64,000 nt of DNA, taken from the NCBI RefSeq assembly GCF_900176375.1, contig NZ_FWYF01000001.1:1622449-1686448 (forward strand), read 5' to 3'. The stretch comes from Reichenbachiella faecimaris. GTDB lineage: Bacteria > Bacteroidota > Bacteroidia > Cytophagales > Cyclobacteriaceae. Positions 50,096-58,588 of this stretch are shown piece by piece (the stretch's first letter is position 1; every line of letters begins with the position of its first letter). Both the position numbers and the translations under genes were made by a program. The notes beneath the pieces are model-generated. The model had not been told where the DNA came from and did not search any database. It was given only the letters and a program-made list of their open reading frames with translations.

Positions 50096-50748
50096 TGGAA
50101 AAAGAAACATACAGCATCCTTATAGTGGATGATCATCAAATGTTCATTGACGGCATTCAATCTTTATTGATTGGGCAAAACAAGTACCTGATCAAACATG
50201 AGGCCAATGACGGGCAAACAGCACTGGACATACTGTCTAATAACGAAGTGGATGTTCTTATTTCAGATTTGAGTATGCCTGGCATGTCTGGAACTGAATT
50301 GGTGAAAATCGTCAAAGAAAATTATCACGACATCAAAGTTATTGTACTTTCCATGCACAACAATAGGGAAACTGTAGGTGAAATATTGATGTCTGAAGCA
50401 GAAGGATACATTCTAAAAAACACAGGAAAAAAGGAGTTGCTAAATGCACTTGATCGCATCACAGAAGGGAGCACTTTCTATAGCAAGGAAGTCATGTCTT
50501 TAATGCTAGAAAAAATAGAAAAGCAAAAGCAAATCGTGGATGAAACAGAATGCTTGACTGAAAGAGAATTAGAAATTTTACAATTGATTGTCCAGGAGTT
50601 TTCTAGTGAAGAAATAGCCGATCAGTTGTTTATAAGCAAACGTACCGTAGATACCCATCGCAAGCACATTTTAAAAAAAACCAAATCAAAAACAATCGTT
50701 GGACTCATCAAGTTTGCTTTTCGAAATGAATTAGTGGTTTTAGTCTAA
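50095..50748 (+). CDS. NarL/FixJ-family response regulator
   Basis: A 217-residue regulator. The receiver has the acidic pair in ILIVDDHQMF, phospho-acceptor Asp58 (VLISDLSMPGMSG) and Lys in GYILKNTGKKEL. The C-terminal LuxR-type helix-turn-helix (about 152-212) reads LTERELEILQLIVQEFSSEEIADQL and KRTVDTHRKHILKK. It is translationally coupled to the second TPR kinase and is likely the common output of both. Its 3' end overlaps the convergent DinB gene by 4 bp. Confidence 0.94.
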   Translation: MEKETYSILIVDDHQMFIDGIQSLLIGQNKYLIKHEANDGQTALDILSNNEVDVLISDLSMPGMSGTELVKIVKENYHDIKVIVLSMHNNRETVGEILMSEAEGYILKNTGKKELLNALDRITEGSTFYSKEVMSLMLEKIEKQKQIVDETECLTERELEILQLIVQEFSSEEIADQLFISKRTVDTHRKHILKKTKSKTIVGLIKFAFRNELVVLV

Positions 50749-51305
50749 GACGCCAACTCAAGTTGCTCTAGCACGCGCTGGGCTTGGATGATATGACGCT
50801 GATTGTGTCCAATCAAAAAACGAAAAGCATCTCCAAGTTTAAAAGTAACAATTGGCCCAATCGCAGAGGTGATTTTTACTTTGTTCAAATCAAGTGATTT
50901 ACTCCTTTCAAGGGCATCTATAATGTGATCCTGGTCTTCCAGAAATTTCGAAAGTGTATCGTATTGCACGCTCACTTCAGGACGGAATTTTTTTAAAGTC
51001 TTCATAGGAGCAGGGATCTTTCCATCAGCACTTGGCTTTATCATTTTCACAAAATAATTTCCCATCCAGCCTGGTTTGAATTCTTCCACTGCTGAAAAAG
51101 GCGATGAGTCCAATTTTTTATCAAATTGAGCCAAATAGTGCGCGTCGGCAATATTGAGGTGTTCAATACATTCCAGAACACTCCACTGCTCAGGACTCGG
51201 CTTATAATTCAATTCATCCTGATCACGCGCACTGAAACGCACAGCCTCCTCCTTTACCTTTTGAGTATCCACTATGAGTGAATTAATTAATTCTAATTTG
51301 TCCAT
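50745..51305 (-). CDS. DinB-family protein
   Basis: A 186-residue four-helix-bundle protein of the DinB_2 type. The three metal-binding histidines are plausible: ECIEHLNIADAHY near residue 49, and FLIGHNQRHIIQAQRVLEQ with two His near 165-170. QWSVLECIEHL is the family's N-terminal hallmark. DinB/YfiT proteins are thiol-dependent transferases or damage-inducible metalloproteins; the substrate is unknown. It is convergent with the response regulator and 67 bp downstream of the Crp-type regulator gene on the same strand, so it may be its operon partner. Confidence 0.88.
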   Translation of the reverse strand: MDKLELINSLIVDTQKVKEEAVRFSARDQDELNYKPSPEQWSVLECIEHLNIADAHYLAQFDKKLDSSPFSAVEEFKPGWMGNYFVKMIKPSADGKIPAPMKTLKKFRPEVSVQYDTLSKFLEDQDHIIDALERSKSLDLNKVKITSAIGPIVTFKLGDAFRFLIGHNQRHIIQAQRVLEQLELAS

Positions 51306-51372
51306 CTTGAGTTTTTTTGTAAAAATAATAGGCGCTCTCTGAGTAAATATTGATCTATATCAAGAAATGCTA

Positions 51373-51963
51373 CTATTGCCAATCCTTCTTCATTCTATGT
51401 TTCCTCATTCGGCTGAAAGTCTCTGGCGTCATTCCTACATACGACGCCAAATGTTTTTGTGACACCAGTTGAAATATATGCGGGCTCTGCTCAAACAAAC
51501 GATCAAACCGCTCTTCGGCCGAAAAACTACGAACCTCCACTTGCCGTCTGGCAATTCCAATAAGTGCCTGAGCATTAAATAATCTACCCCAGCGTTCCAC
51601 GGATTTGTACCTATCAAACATCTCCATCAAATCAGAATAACCAATTCTGAGCAACTCGGTATTGGTCGTGGCTTGCATACTCCAGTCAGCCGGGCGTTGC
51701 TCAAGAAAAGAATCATAAGCTCCAGAGAAATCGCCATCATAGGTAAATCCTACACTGACATCCATGCCATTATTGATCATAAATGCCCTGAGCATGCCTT
51801 CATGTACAAAATAGAAATATCGTTCTACTTGCCCTACCTGAATGATATAATCTCCCTTCTTCACATCCATAGACTTCCACCTAGAAGAGAAATCTATCCA
51901 TTCCTCTTCAGTCAACTTGGACAGCTGATTTACTTTTTGTTTTAAATGTGAAAGTGCATTCAT
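51373..51963 (-). CDS. Crp/Fnr-family transcription regulator
   Basis: A 196-residue protein with a cNMP-binding beta-roll (about 25-115: VKKGDYIIQVGQVERYFYFVHEGMLRAFMINNG) and a C-terminal helix-turn-helix (HLASYVGMTPETFSRMRK). The cyclic nucleotide Arg-Ser motif is not present, so the effector is unclear. Such short Crp-like proteins are abundant in Bacteroidota and often regulate adjacent genes, here probably the DinB gene. It is divergent from the receiver-less LuxR gene at 52072. Confidence 0.9.
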   Translation of the reverse strand: MNALSHLKQKVNQLSKLTEEEWIDFSSRWKSMDVKKGDYIIQVGQVERYFYFVHEGMLRAFMINNGMDVSVGFTYDGDFSGAYDSFLEQRPADWSMQATTNTELLRIGYSDLMEMFDRYKSVERWGRLFNAQALIGIARRQVEVRSFSAEERFDRLFEQSPHIFQLVSQKHLASYVGMTPETFSRMRKHRMKKDWQ

Positions 51964-52071
51964 AGGTCTAAACTAAAACGATTTCAACTTGCATTCAAAT
52001 ATCCCTACCAATACGGATTGAATAGCAAGCTGTATCTCGCAATATTTGATGGTCTATCACAATTATGGCCA

Positions 52072-52290
52072 ATGAATTTATCAGAAAGAGAAAAAGAAGT
52101 ACTGACACTGATAGTCAAAGAATTTTCTTCTCAGGAAATCGCTGAAAAACTGAAAATCAGTGTAAGGACTGTAGATACTCACCGTAAGCACATTGGTAAA
52201 AAGCTCAAAACGAAATCCCTGATAGGCCTTACCAAATATGCCATACAAATAGGTATGATCGAAGGATTTCGCTATTCCGAACAGAAATAG
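52072..52290 (+). CDS. Receiver-less LuxR-type helix-turn-helix protein
   Basis: Taking the ATG at 52072 gives 72 residues: LSEREKEVLTLIVKEFSSQEIAEKLKI and VRTVDTHRKHIGKKLKTKS, a complete LuxR/GerE DNA-binding domain. A TTG at 52018 would add 18 residues with no domain. The sequence closely parallels the C-terminus of the NarL-type regulator at 50095 (SSEEIADQL, RTVDTHRKHI), so it probably arose from a related regulator by loss of the receiver. It cannot be phosphorylated and may compete for the same sites. It is divergent from the Crp gene. Confidence 0.8.
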   Translation: MNLSEREKEVLTLIVKEFSSQEIAEKLKISVRTVDTHRKHIGKKLKTKSLIGLTKYAIQIGMIEGFRYSEQK

Positions 52291-52501
52291 GACAATATAC
52301 CTACTAATAGGTATTCCAAAGGCCTTCACAAATGATTAACATTACTTAAGAATAAATTAATGAAGCATGAAAATTTTAAAGCTGGTATTTTCAATCCTTC
52401 TGTATTTACTCACCATTACGTTGTTTGTTTGATTTAATCCTCAAACTTGATGAGTATAAATTGATTTAGTAGCTCTTAAGTTACAGGTGGAGCTAGTGAG
52501 A

Positions 52502-52535
52502 ACCTCCTGACTACCCAGTCAGGAGGTATTTTTTT
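52502..52535 (+). terminator. Strong Rho-independent terminator
   Basis: ACCTCCTGACT (52502-52512) and AGTCAGGAGGT (52517-52527) form a perfect 11-bp stem around ACCC, followed by ATTTTTTT. It ends the LuxR-HTH transcript or a small RNA. Confidence 0.93.
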
Positions 52536-52585
52536 GCCTTCTATATAATAAAGCCACTTCCAGTTTTATTCCTTATCAGTTTTTA

Positions 52586-52593
52586 TATTTTTG
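52586..52593 (+). promoter_or_regulatory. Candidate -7 box for the sodium/alanine symporter gene
   Basis: TATTTTTG matches TAnnTTTG exactly, 37 bp upstream of the ATG and downstream of the terminator, giving a leader of about 30 nt. Confidence 0.45.
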
Positions 52594-52629
52594 TCGGTTA
52601 CAACTAAATAAAAATATTAACCTCAGTAT

Positions 52630-54306
52630 ATGCAGCAACTCAACGATTTTTTACTCCTCATTGATAGTTTTATTGGAAGCGCTTTTTGGTTTCCCTATGC
52701 ATTGCTCGGTACTGGGCTATTTTTTACCATCTATTTAAAGTTTCCCCAAGTCAGATATTTTGGCTTTGCGCTCAAAGTAGTTAAAGGAAAATTTGACAGA
52801 TCCGACGATGAAGGAGATACTTCACACTTCCAAGCTTTGGCAACTGCCCTATCAGGCACGGTCGGCACAGGCAATATAGCCGGAGTAGCATTAGCTATTC
52901 ATATTGGAGGGCCAGCAGCTCTATTCTGGATGTTGGTGACTGCAGCACTAGGTATGTGTACCAAATTCGTAGAAGTGACACTGTCTCATAAGTACAGAGA
53001 AAAAACCTCGGATGGCACCATGGCTGGTGGCCCAATGTATTTCATGAAAAATAAGATGAATATGAAATGGCTGGCTGCAGCTTTTGCTGTTGCGACAGTC
53101 CTCTCCTCTTTTGGCACAGGGAGTTTGCCACAGATTAACAGTATTTCGAATTCGTTGAATGCTACCTTCGGCATTGATCATGTGATAACTGGAGCAGTAT
53201 TGGCATTTTTATTAGCCATAGTCATTATTGGTGGAATCAAGAGAATTGCAGCAGTGACGGAGAAATTAGTGCCTGGCATGGCGCTGATTTATTTCATTGG
53301 AGCTTTCGCAGTGATATTCTACAACATCGGAAACATAGGCTCTTCATTCGTTTCAATTTTCGCTGATTTGCTTACTGGATCAGCAGCTTCAGGAGGGTTT
53401 ATAGGTGCTTCTATTGCTTTTGCATTCAATCGTGGTGTAAACAGAGGATTATTTTCAAATGAAGCTGGACAAGGTAGTGCCCCTATTGCACACGCCTCAG
53501 CTAAAGGACATGAGCCTGTATCTGAAGGCATGGTCGCTATCTTAGAACCATTTATTGATACCATCATTATATGTACAGTTACTGGGCTGGTACTCCTATC
53601 TTCTGGCGTATGGGACGAAAAACATGTCAATGATTTCCAGGTATCTGATATGAGTATTCTAGTTGGTTCAGATTATACTGACAAAACGAAGGCAGGTGTA
53701 GCCAGTTTATATGGACATATCTCTGGAGAATCAGTTTTACCAGAGTTTTCTGGGGATTTAGAGGTCGAACAAGGAATCATCCAAAATGATGTTTCAATCA
53801 TTCATGCCAGATCACTAGCCGAAGACATTACTATTTTCAAAAATGGCGAACTTTTTTCTGGGAAGGTGAACATTCTAAATGGCAAGCCTAGCGACCTCAA
53901 TGTGACTTTTACTGGCAAATCACTTGTACATAGTGCGCCATTGACAACCATTGCCTTTACCAGAGGTTTCTTTGGAGACTGGGGGCAATACATCGTCTCT
54001 ATTGGGCTCTTGTTATTTGCTTTTAGTACAGCTATTTCTTGGTCATATTATGGGGATCGCGCAATGACCTTTCTTTGGGGAAGTGGCTCTGTGAAATACT
54101 ACAGAATCGTATACGTAGTGGCATTTTTCTTTGCGGCTTTCACAGATACTACCATCATTTGGACACTTTCAGCTATTACGATTGCTGTAATGACACTTCC
54201 TAACCTTTTTGGCTTGATCTATCTGCGAAAAGACATGAAGTCGACACTTGATAAATTTTGGGTGGATTTCAAAAAAGAATATCCAGACGAAAAAACACCA
54301 GAATAA
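52630..54306 (+). CDS. Sodium:alanine/glycine symporter (AGCS family)
   Basis: A 558-residue inner membrane carrier that takes up alanine or glycine with sodium. Family motifs are [26 protein letters not shown] (the sodium and substrate site), [44 protein letters not shown] and [12 protein letters not shown]. About eight helices lie before residue 330 and three after 440. Between them, an insert of about 110 residues (from [12 protein letters not shown] to LVHSAPL) has beta-strand character and is absent from the usual 450-480-residue carriers. The gene has its own promoter and terminator. Confidence 0.93.
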   Translation: MQQLNDFLLLIDSFIGSAFWFPYALLGTGLFFTIYLKFPQVRYFGFALKVVKGKFDRSDDEGDTSHFQALATALSGTVGTGNIAGVALAIHIGGPAALFWMLVTAALGMCTKFVEVTLSHKYREKTSDGTMAGGPMYFMKNKMNMKWLAAAFAVATVLSSFGTGSLPQINSISNSLNATFGIDHVITGAVLAFLLAIVIIGGIKRIAAVTEKLVPGMALIYFIGAFAVIFYNIGNIGSSFVSIFADLLTGSAASGGFIGASIAFAFNRGVNRGLFSNEAGQGSAPIAHASAKGHEPVSEGMVAILEPFIDTIIICTVTGLVLLSSGVWDEKHVNDFQVSDMSILVGSDYTDKTKAGVASLYGHISGESVLPEFSGDLEVEQGIIQNDVSIIHARSLAEDITIFKNGELFSGKVNILNGKPSDLNVTFTGKSLVHSAPLTTIAFTRGFFGDWGQYIVSIGLLLFAFSTAISWSYYGDRAMTFLWGSGSVKYYRIVYVVAFFFAAFTDTTIIWTLSAITIAVMTLPNLFGLIYLRKDMKSTLDKFWVDFKKEYPDEKTPE

Positions 54307-54317
54307 AATATTAACCT

Positions 54318-54347
54318 AAAGCCCTGTGAATTTCATAGGGCTTTTTT
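54318..54347 (+). terminator. Rho-independent terminator
   Basis: AAGCCCTGTGAA and TTCATAGGGCTT form a 12-bp stem with one G-T pair, followed by TTTTTA. It lies only 12 bp before the OsmC start codon. Confidence 0.85.
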
Positions 54348-54359
54348 ATTGCAATCAAA

Positions 54360-54824
54360 ATGGCCAAAATACACAACTACAGCAGCCAACTCACTTGGAC
54401 AGGCAACCGTGGAGAAGGAACAAAGGATTACAAAGCCTATGATAGATCTTATCGTATTCAGGTAGACGGCAAGCCCTTGCTAGAAGGTTCATCTGATCCC
54501 GCCTTTATGGGAGATGCTTCTAAATATAATCCAGAAGAGTTGTTTTTATTTTCATTGAGCAGTTGCCACATGCTTTGGTATTTGCATCTATGCGCTGTAG
54601 CCAGCATTGTGGTTACGGACTACCAAGATGAAGCTATCGGAGAAATGAAAGAAGAAGAAGACGGCAGTGGAGCTTTTACTGAAATAATACTCAAGCCTAA
54701 AGTCACTATAACAGATCCCTCTAAAAGACAATTGGCCTTGCAGTTACACCACAAGGCCAATCAAATGTGCTTCATTGCAAATTCTTGCAAGTGTGCCGTC
54801 AAACACGAAGCATTAATCCACTAA
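54360..54824 (+). CDS. OsmC-family peroxiredoxin-like protein
   Basis: A 154-residue protein with the OsmC fold. The reactive cysteines are Cys69 (FSLSSCHMLWYLHLC) and Cys137 (HHKANQMCFIANSCKC), at the positions used by OsmC/Ohr to reduce organic hydroperoxides. Extra cysteines at 78, 143 and 145 are unusual. The start MAKIHNYSSQLTWTGNRGEGT is typical of the family. Its ATG follows a terminator after only 12 bp, so either a promoter lies upstream and is partly read through, or the mRNA begins in the gap. Confidence 0.9.
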   Translation: MAKIHNYSSQLTWTGNRGEGTKDYKAYDRSYRIQVDGKPLLEGSSDPAFMGDASKYNPEELFLFSLSSCHMLWYLHLCAVASIVVTDYQDEAIGEMKEEEDGSGAFTEIILKPKVTITDPSKRQLALQLHHKANQMCFIANSCKCAVKHEALIH

Positions 54825-54837
54825 ATCCCAAAATCAG

Positions 54838-55296
54838 CTATCTCTTTGCAGTGACTCTGTCCCAATTGAAAGTATGCACTTCTACTGGCTCACTGTCATA
54901 TATATCGTCAAATATTTCTTCCACAACTATGAAACTCGCTTTGTTATGTTCGTTCTCATAGCCTAGCATAAAAAACTCCCAAACCTCACCATCCAATTCT
55001 ATATCCAGTTCATAAACTGATAAAATTTCACGTCCGTCACTAAACTTCTCAATAAAGGCTTTAGCGGTCTGGTCATCTACCACGTTAGCCGTGCTATGCC
55101 AAAGCTCTCCTGATTTCACAAATGCCTTCACATCCAAAGTACCACCATATTTATGATGATGAGGATGTTGATGCACCACAAAATGGTCAAAATCTTCTAG
55201 CATAGGCTCACTCTTAAACTTTCCAGAATAAAACTGACTCTGAGCGTTTAAAGCTAGAGCCAAACTTAAAGTCAAAAAGGTGATCAAGGTTTTCAT
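54838..55296 (-). CDS. Secreted histidine-rich protein of unknown function
   Basis: I take the ATG at 55296 (MKTLITFLTLSLALALNAQ), giving a signal peptide and 152 residues; an upstream Met would add 21 residues that lack signal character. The mature N-terminus has FVVHQHPHHHKYGG, a metal-binding-like His cluster. The rest alternates acidic and hydrophobic strands (FSDGREILSVYELDIELDGEVWEFFMLGYE). No family recognised. A role in binding zinc, nickel or copper is possible but unproven. It converges with the OsmC gene. Confidence 0.7.
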   Translation of the reverse strand: MKTLITFLTLSLALALNAQSQFYSGKFKSEPMLEDFDHFVVHQHPHHHKYGGTLDVKAFVKSGELWHSTANVVDDQTAKAFIEKFSDGREILSVYELDIELDGEVWEFFMLGYENEHNKASFIVVEEIFDDIYDSEPVEVHTFNWDRVTAKR

Positions 55297-55452
55297 ATCC
55301 TGGTAGTTCAAGAGTTTCCTTTGCCATTTTTCATTATGCTGAACTGGCTGTCTATACAAATCAGCGCATTTTCTAATCTGATTAATAATGGAATCGATGA
55401 ATGCAGATTTATTTTCGACGGAAATTAAGGCAATATTAAAATAATCCTATAT

Positions 55453-55468
55453 GACATAAGTATATGTC
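55453..55468. promoter_or_regulatory. Palindromic candidate operator in a divergent region
   Basis: GACATA (55453-55458) and TATGTC (55463-55468) are perfect inverted repeats around AGTA, in the 300-bp gap between the His-rich secreted protein and the lipoprotein genes (55297-55596). No other structure is evident in the gap. Confidence 0.3.
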
Positions 55469-55596
55469 CTATATACGCCTTGTTATCAAAAAATAATACT
55501 GTGAAGAAGAAGTCAAATCAAACACTGTAATCAGATGTAGTACATTTCCAACCAAATGGATTTAACGTGTGTCTCTCTAAAAACAAGATCAAAATC

Positions 55597-56082
55597 ATGA
55601 AAAAATATATCACGTTAATTTTGACCATTCTATGCTTAACCACTTGCAAAGATCAAGCTGTCTTCCCAAACTCCGAACTCCAAACCGAATCAGATACTGA
55701 TTACATCATCTTTGGCCACTTTTATGGGTTTTGCTTAGGTGAACGATGTATAGAAATATTTAAACTTACCAATACCTCACTTCTCGAAGACACCAACGAT
55801 TTTTATCCCAGCAGCCAAGAAGCGTATGATGGCGCGTATGTGAGTGTCGAACAATCCAAATTCAACAAGTTAAAAGATATAAAATTTGAGATTCCTGATG
55901 AACTTCTAAATGAAACTGAGAAAGTCATAGGTACACCAGATGCAGCAGATGGAGGTGGCATTTATATAGAACTGCCTGATGGCCGCTACTGGTTGCTTGA
56001 TATGAATGAGTACTATTTGCCTGAATACTTGCATCCTCTGAGAGAACAGATAAGAGCTGCCATTGCTAAGATCAGTGAATAG
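55597..56082 (+). CDS. Lipoprotein of unknown function
   Basis: I take the ATG at 55597 (MKKYITLILTILCLTTCKDQ), giving 161 residues with lipobox CLTTC (Cys17); an upstream GTG would add 10 residues. The mature domain starts YIIFGHFYGFCLGERCIEIFKLT, with two more cysteines, and continues DGGGIYIELPDGRYWLLDMNEYYLPEYLHP. It is alpha/beta in character, with no known motif. It is convergent with the SulP gene, with the stop codons adjacent. Function unknown. Confidence 0.72.
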   Translation: MKKYITLILTILCLTTCKDQAVFPNSELQTESDTDYIIFGHFYGFCLGERCIEIFKLTNTSLLEDTNDFYPSSQEAYDGAYVSVEQSKFNKLKDIKFEIPDELLNETEKVIGTPDAADGGGIYIELPDGRYWLLDMNEYYLPEYLHPLREQIRAAIAKISE

Positions 56083-57786
56083 CTATTTCTTCACGTTGGT
56101 TTGATAGGCGAGCTTGGATTGGTATTGCTTGCCCTTAATGGCATCATCAATGCAATCATGAATCTGGTTAAGTCCAATTTTTTCTGACAACCCAGTTCGA
56201 TAGAGTTTATCTCTTACAGGCCCAATGATACTGACCATGTGAAACTGTATATCATTTTCATTTAGCAGATTCATTATATCTTCCAATCCTTCAATGCCGC
56301 TTGAGTCAATATCAATTATGCTTTGCGCATCTAGAATAAATTTCTTCATCCCAGGTTTCTGTTTCACTAACTGTTCGATTTTTGCTTTTAAAGAACCCAC
56401 ATTGGCAAAGAACAACCTGGCATCAAATCTCAATATACTTACCTCTTTATCATCCACAGCAGACTCAAAGCGATCTAAATTTCTGAAATAGCTGGTCTCG
56501 CCTACTCGACCCAACGTTGCCATGTGCGGCGTTGAGGTTTTGTATACCAAGACCAGAAGGGAGATTAATATTCCAAAACCAATACCCCACTCTATGCCGA
56601 GAACCAATGTCCCCAAAAAAGACGCGAGAAGCATAATAAAATCATAACGATCATTATGCCATAGATTTTTTGTGATTTTAAAATCTATCAAACCAAGCAC
56701 TGCTACAAAAATTATTGCCCCAAGTACTGCATGAGGCAAATATTGGAAAATGGGCATTAAAAAAAGAAGTGTCAATATCACAATCAAGGAGGAAATGACA
56801 GATGCCAGATTAGTTTTGGCTCCCGAAGATTCATTTACAGCAGAACGACTAAAACTAGCTGTAGCTGGAAATGTCCTAAAAAGTGATCCCACTACATTGG
56901 CAAACCCCAGCCCAATCAACTCCTTATTTGAATTTATTTCATATTCTGCCTTGTGCTTGGATTGTAAATGCTGCCCAATTGAATAAATCTCTACAAATCC
57001 CATCAGAGCTAAAGTAATCGCCAGGGGAATGAACTTCCCAAGTGGAAGCTCTGCCAAGACTGGCAAATGGAAGGTAGGCAACCCACTAGGCAGATAACCA
57101 ACTAGACTCACTCCAAAATGTTCAAGTTGAAGCAAATAAGATAGCACTAGGCCTAGTACTACTATCAGTAAGCTAATTGGAAATTTGGGTACTATTTTTT
57201 TCCCAAAAACCAAAAAAAACAAACTTCCTATTGCCATCCACAAAGTAGGAAAGTGAATCTGACTAGCATGTGTGAAATAATATAACAACTCCTCCAACAA
57301 TCCATCAACTTCTACAGGCGTAATACCAGTGAGATACCTCAACTGCTTGATGGAAATAATCACAGCCGCCGCGAATGTAAACCCCAAGATCACTGGTTTA
57401 GAAAGAAAATTTGCAATGAATCCAAGCTTAAAAAAACCTAAACTCAATTGTATAGCCCCTACCATCAAAGTCAAGCCAGCCACCACGACTATATATTCCT
57501 CAGAGCCCACTGTAGCAAAAGCACTAGCCCCCGCCACCAAAATCAGAGAGTCCATGGCTACAGGCCCAACAGACACATGTCTGGATGAACCCAACAGGGC
57601 ATAAAGAATGGTTGGAATAATAGCCGTATATAACCCATAGATCGGGGGCAATCCAGCAATCATGGCATAAGCCATTCCTTGCGGAATAAGCATGACACCT
57701 ACCACCAACCCCGCAAACAGGTCATTTTTAAACCCTTCTTTGGTATAATGCTTTAGCGAATCAATAATTGGCAATAGGTTTTTCAT
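56083..57786 (-). CDS. SulP-family anion transporter with STAS domain
   Basis: A 567-residue SLC26/SulP carrier. The N-terminal membrane part begins DLFAGLVVGVMLIPQGMAYAMIAGLPPIYGLYTAIIP, the family signature, and includes NKELIGLGFANVVGSLFRTFPATASFSRSAVN. About twelve helices end near residue 420. A cytoplasmic STAS domain fills the last 120 residues (FDARLFFANVGSLKAKIEQLV, then ILDAQSIIDIDSSGIEGLEDI). Substrates in this family include sulfate and bicarbonate. It is 70 bp downstream of a Crp-type regulator gene on the same strand, so the two probably form an operon. Confidence 0.93.
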   Translation of the reverse strand: MKNLLPIIDSLKHYTKEGFKNDLFAGLVVGVMLIPQGMAYAMIAGLPPIYGLYTAIIPTILYALLGSSRHVSVGPVAMDSLILVAGASAFATVGSEEYIVVVAGLTLMVGAIQLSLGFFKLGFIANFLSKPVILGFTFAAAVIISIKQLRYLTGITPVEVDGLLEELLYYFTHASQIHFPTLWMAIGSLFFLVFGKKIVPKFPISLLIVVLGLVLSYLLQLEHFGVSLVGYLPSGLPTFHLPVLAELPLGKFIPLAITLALMGFVEIYSIGQHLQSKHKAEYEINSNKELIGLGFANVVGSLFRTFPATASFSRSAVNESSGAKTNLASVISSLIVILTLLFLMPIFQYLPHAVLGAIIFVAVLGLIDFKITKNLWHNDRYDFIMLLASFLGTLVLGIEWGIGFGILISLLVLVYKTSTPHMATLGRVGETSYFRNLDRFESAVDDKEVSILRFDARLFFANVGSLKAKIEQLVKQKPGMKKFILDAQSIIDIDSSGIEGLEDIMNLLNENDIQFHMVSIIGPVRDKLYRTGLSEKIGLNQIHDCIDDAIKGKQYQSKLAYQTNVKK

Positions 57787-57856
57787 TTACATCTTTAGGT
57801 TTCAAAAAAGCAAATGTAACAGAATTGCAAAGTAAGAAATGTAACCATTGTTACCA

Positions 57857-58489
57857 TCAAAGGATCTCGATCTTATTTCTATGGAGTTCTATTTTATCTT
57901 CTTGTTCTAGTTTTTTGAGAAGTCGCGAAATCACTACTCTTGAGGTATTAAGATCGTTGGCAATTTCTTGATGGGTTTTGATGATGCTAAAGTCCCCAGA
58001 ACTTTGTTTGCAGTCCAGCAAATAATTCATTAATCGCTCATCCAACTTCATAAAGGCCAGTGAATCCACGGCCTGAAGCATTTCCTCAAATCGCTCATTG
58101 TATGAAGCAAACACATACTGACGCCAAGAGGGATATTTCATCCACTCATCCATGTATGGCAATGGAATCATGATCACCTCAGCATCCTCTTCCACTATCG
58201 CCTTAATCTCGCTCCTCTTGTGATTCATACAGCATGTCAGACTCATCGCGCAAGTATCTCCTCCACCTAAAAAATATAGAAAAAGCTCACGGCCATTTTG
58301 ATCTTCTCTTATGACCTTTATGGAACCCGAAAGCAATAGCGGAATGTTTTGAACATGCATTCCAAAATCAATCAACACTTGATTCGCCTTATATCTTTTG
58401 ATCTGGCCCAGCAAAGAGATTTGATCCAGAAGTCCAGACTCAAACTTATCAGCGAATAGGTCAAGGGACTTAGGTGTGGTCTTCGACAT
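57857..58489 (-). CDS. Crp/Fnr-family regulator with cysteine cluster
   Basis: A 210-residue protein. The cNMP-binding-like roll (about 25-120) reads QVLIDFGMHVQNIPLLLSGSIKVIREDQNGRELFLYFLGGGDTC and is followed by Cys80, Cys86 and Cys87 (DTCAMSLTCCMNHK). The C-terminal helix-turn-helix is complete (THQEIANDLNTSRVVISRLLKKLEQ). The Cys-x5-Cys-Cys motif in the sensor roll is of a kind I associate with Crp/Fnr regulators beside sulfur-related genes in Bacteroidota; that association is from memory. It precedes the SulP gene on the same strand and is divergent from DUF177. Confidence 0.9.
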   Translation of the reverse strand: MSKTTPKSLDLFADKFESGLLDQISLLGQIKRYKANQVLIDFGMHVQNIPLLLSGSIKVIREDQNGRELFLYFLGGGDTCAMSLTCCMNHKRSEIKAIVEEDAEVIMIPLPYMDEWMKYPSWRQYVFASYNERFEEMLQAVDSLAFMKLDERLMNYLLDCKQSSGDFSIIKTHQEIANDLNTSRVVISRLLKKLEQEDKIELHRNKIEIL

Positions 58490-58554
58490 TTCTTACTACT
58501 AATTAATTCCTTTCAAATTTCTAGATAAGATTTTAATTATTAACAATATATATC

Positions 58555-58562
58555 TAAATTTG
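58555..58562 (+). promoter_or_regulatory. Candidate -7 box for the DUF177-rpmF operon
   Basis: TAAATTTG matches TAnnTTTG exactly, 27 bp upstream of the ATG. No clear -33 element. Confidence 0.45.
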
Positions 58563-58588
58563 CGCACTCATTTCCTATATAAGGAAAA

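Larger units (their letters stand above)
52291..52629. other. 339-bp intergenic region with tiny ORF, two hairpins and a promoter
   Basis: Past the LuxR-HTH stop there is a 21-codon hydrophobic frame (52367-52432, MKILKLVFSILLYLLTITLFV), then a hairpin TAGCTC/GAGCTA (52470-52475 with 52490-52495), then the strong terminator at 52502-52535. A separate -7 box at 52586-52593 serves the symporter gene. So 52291-52535 belongs to a transcript that ends before the symporter: either a long structured 3' region of the LuxR gene or a small RNA, possibly coding for the tiny peptide. Confidence 0.5.

Noticed and set aside
52018-52071. TTG-started extension of the LuxR-HTH protein
   Set aside because: It adds 18 residues with no domain, and an ATG stands right before the conserved HTH start.
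52367-52432. 21-codon frame annotated as a coding sequence
   Set aside because: It is too short to support from sequence alone; it is kept only as part of the described intergenic region.
53610-53950. Symporter insertion read as a frameshift or transposon scar
   Set aside because: The frame is continuous, composition is like the flanks and there are no terminal repeats.
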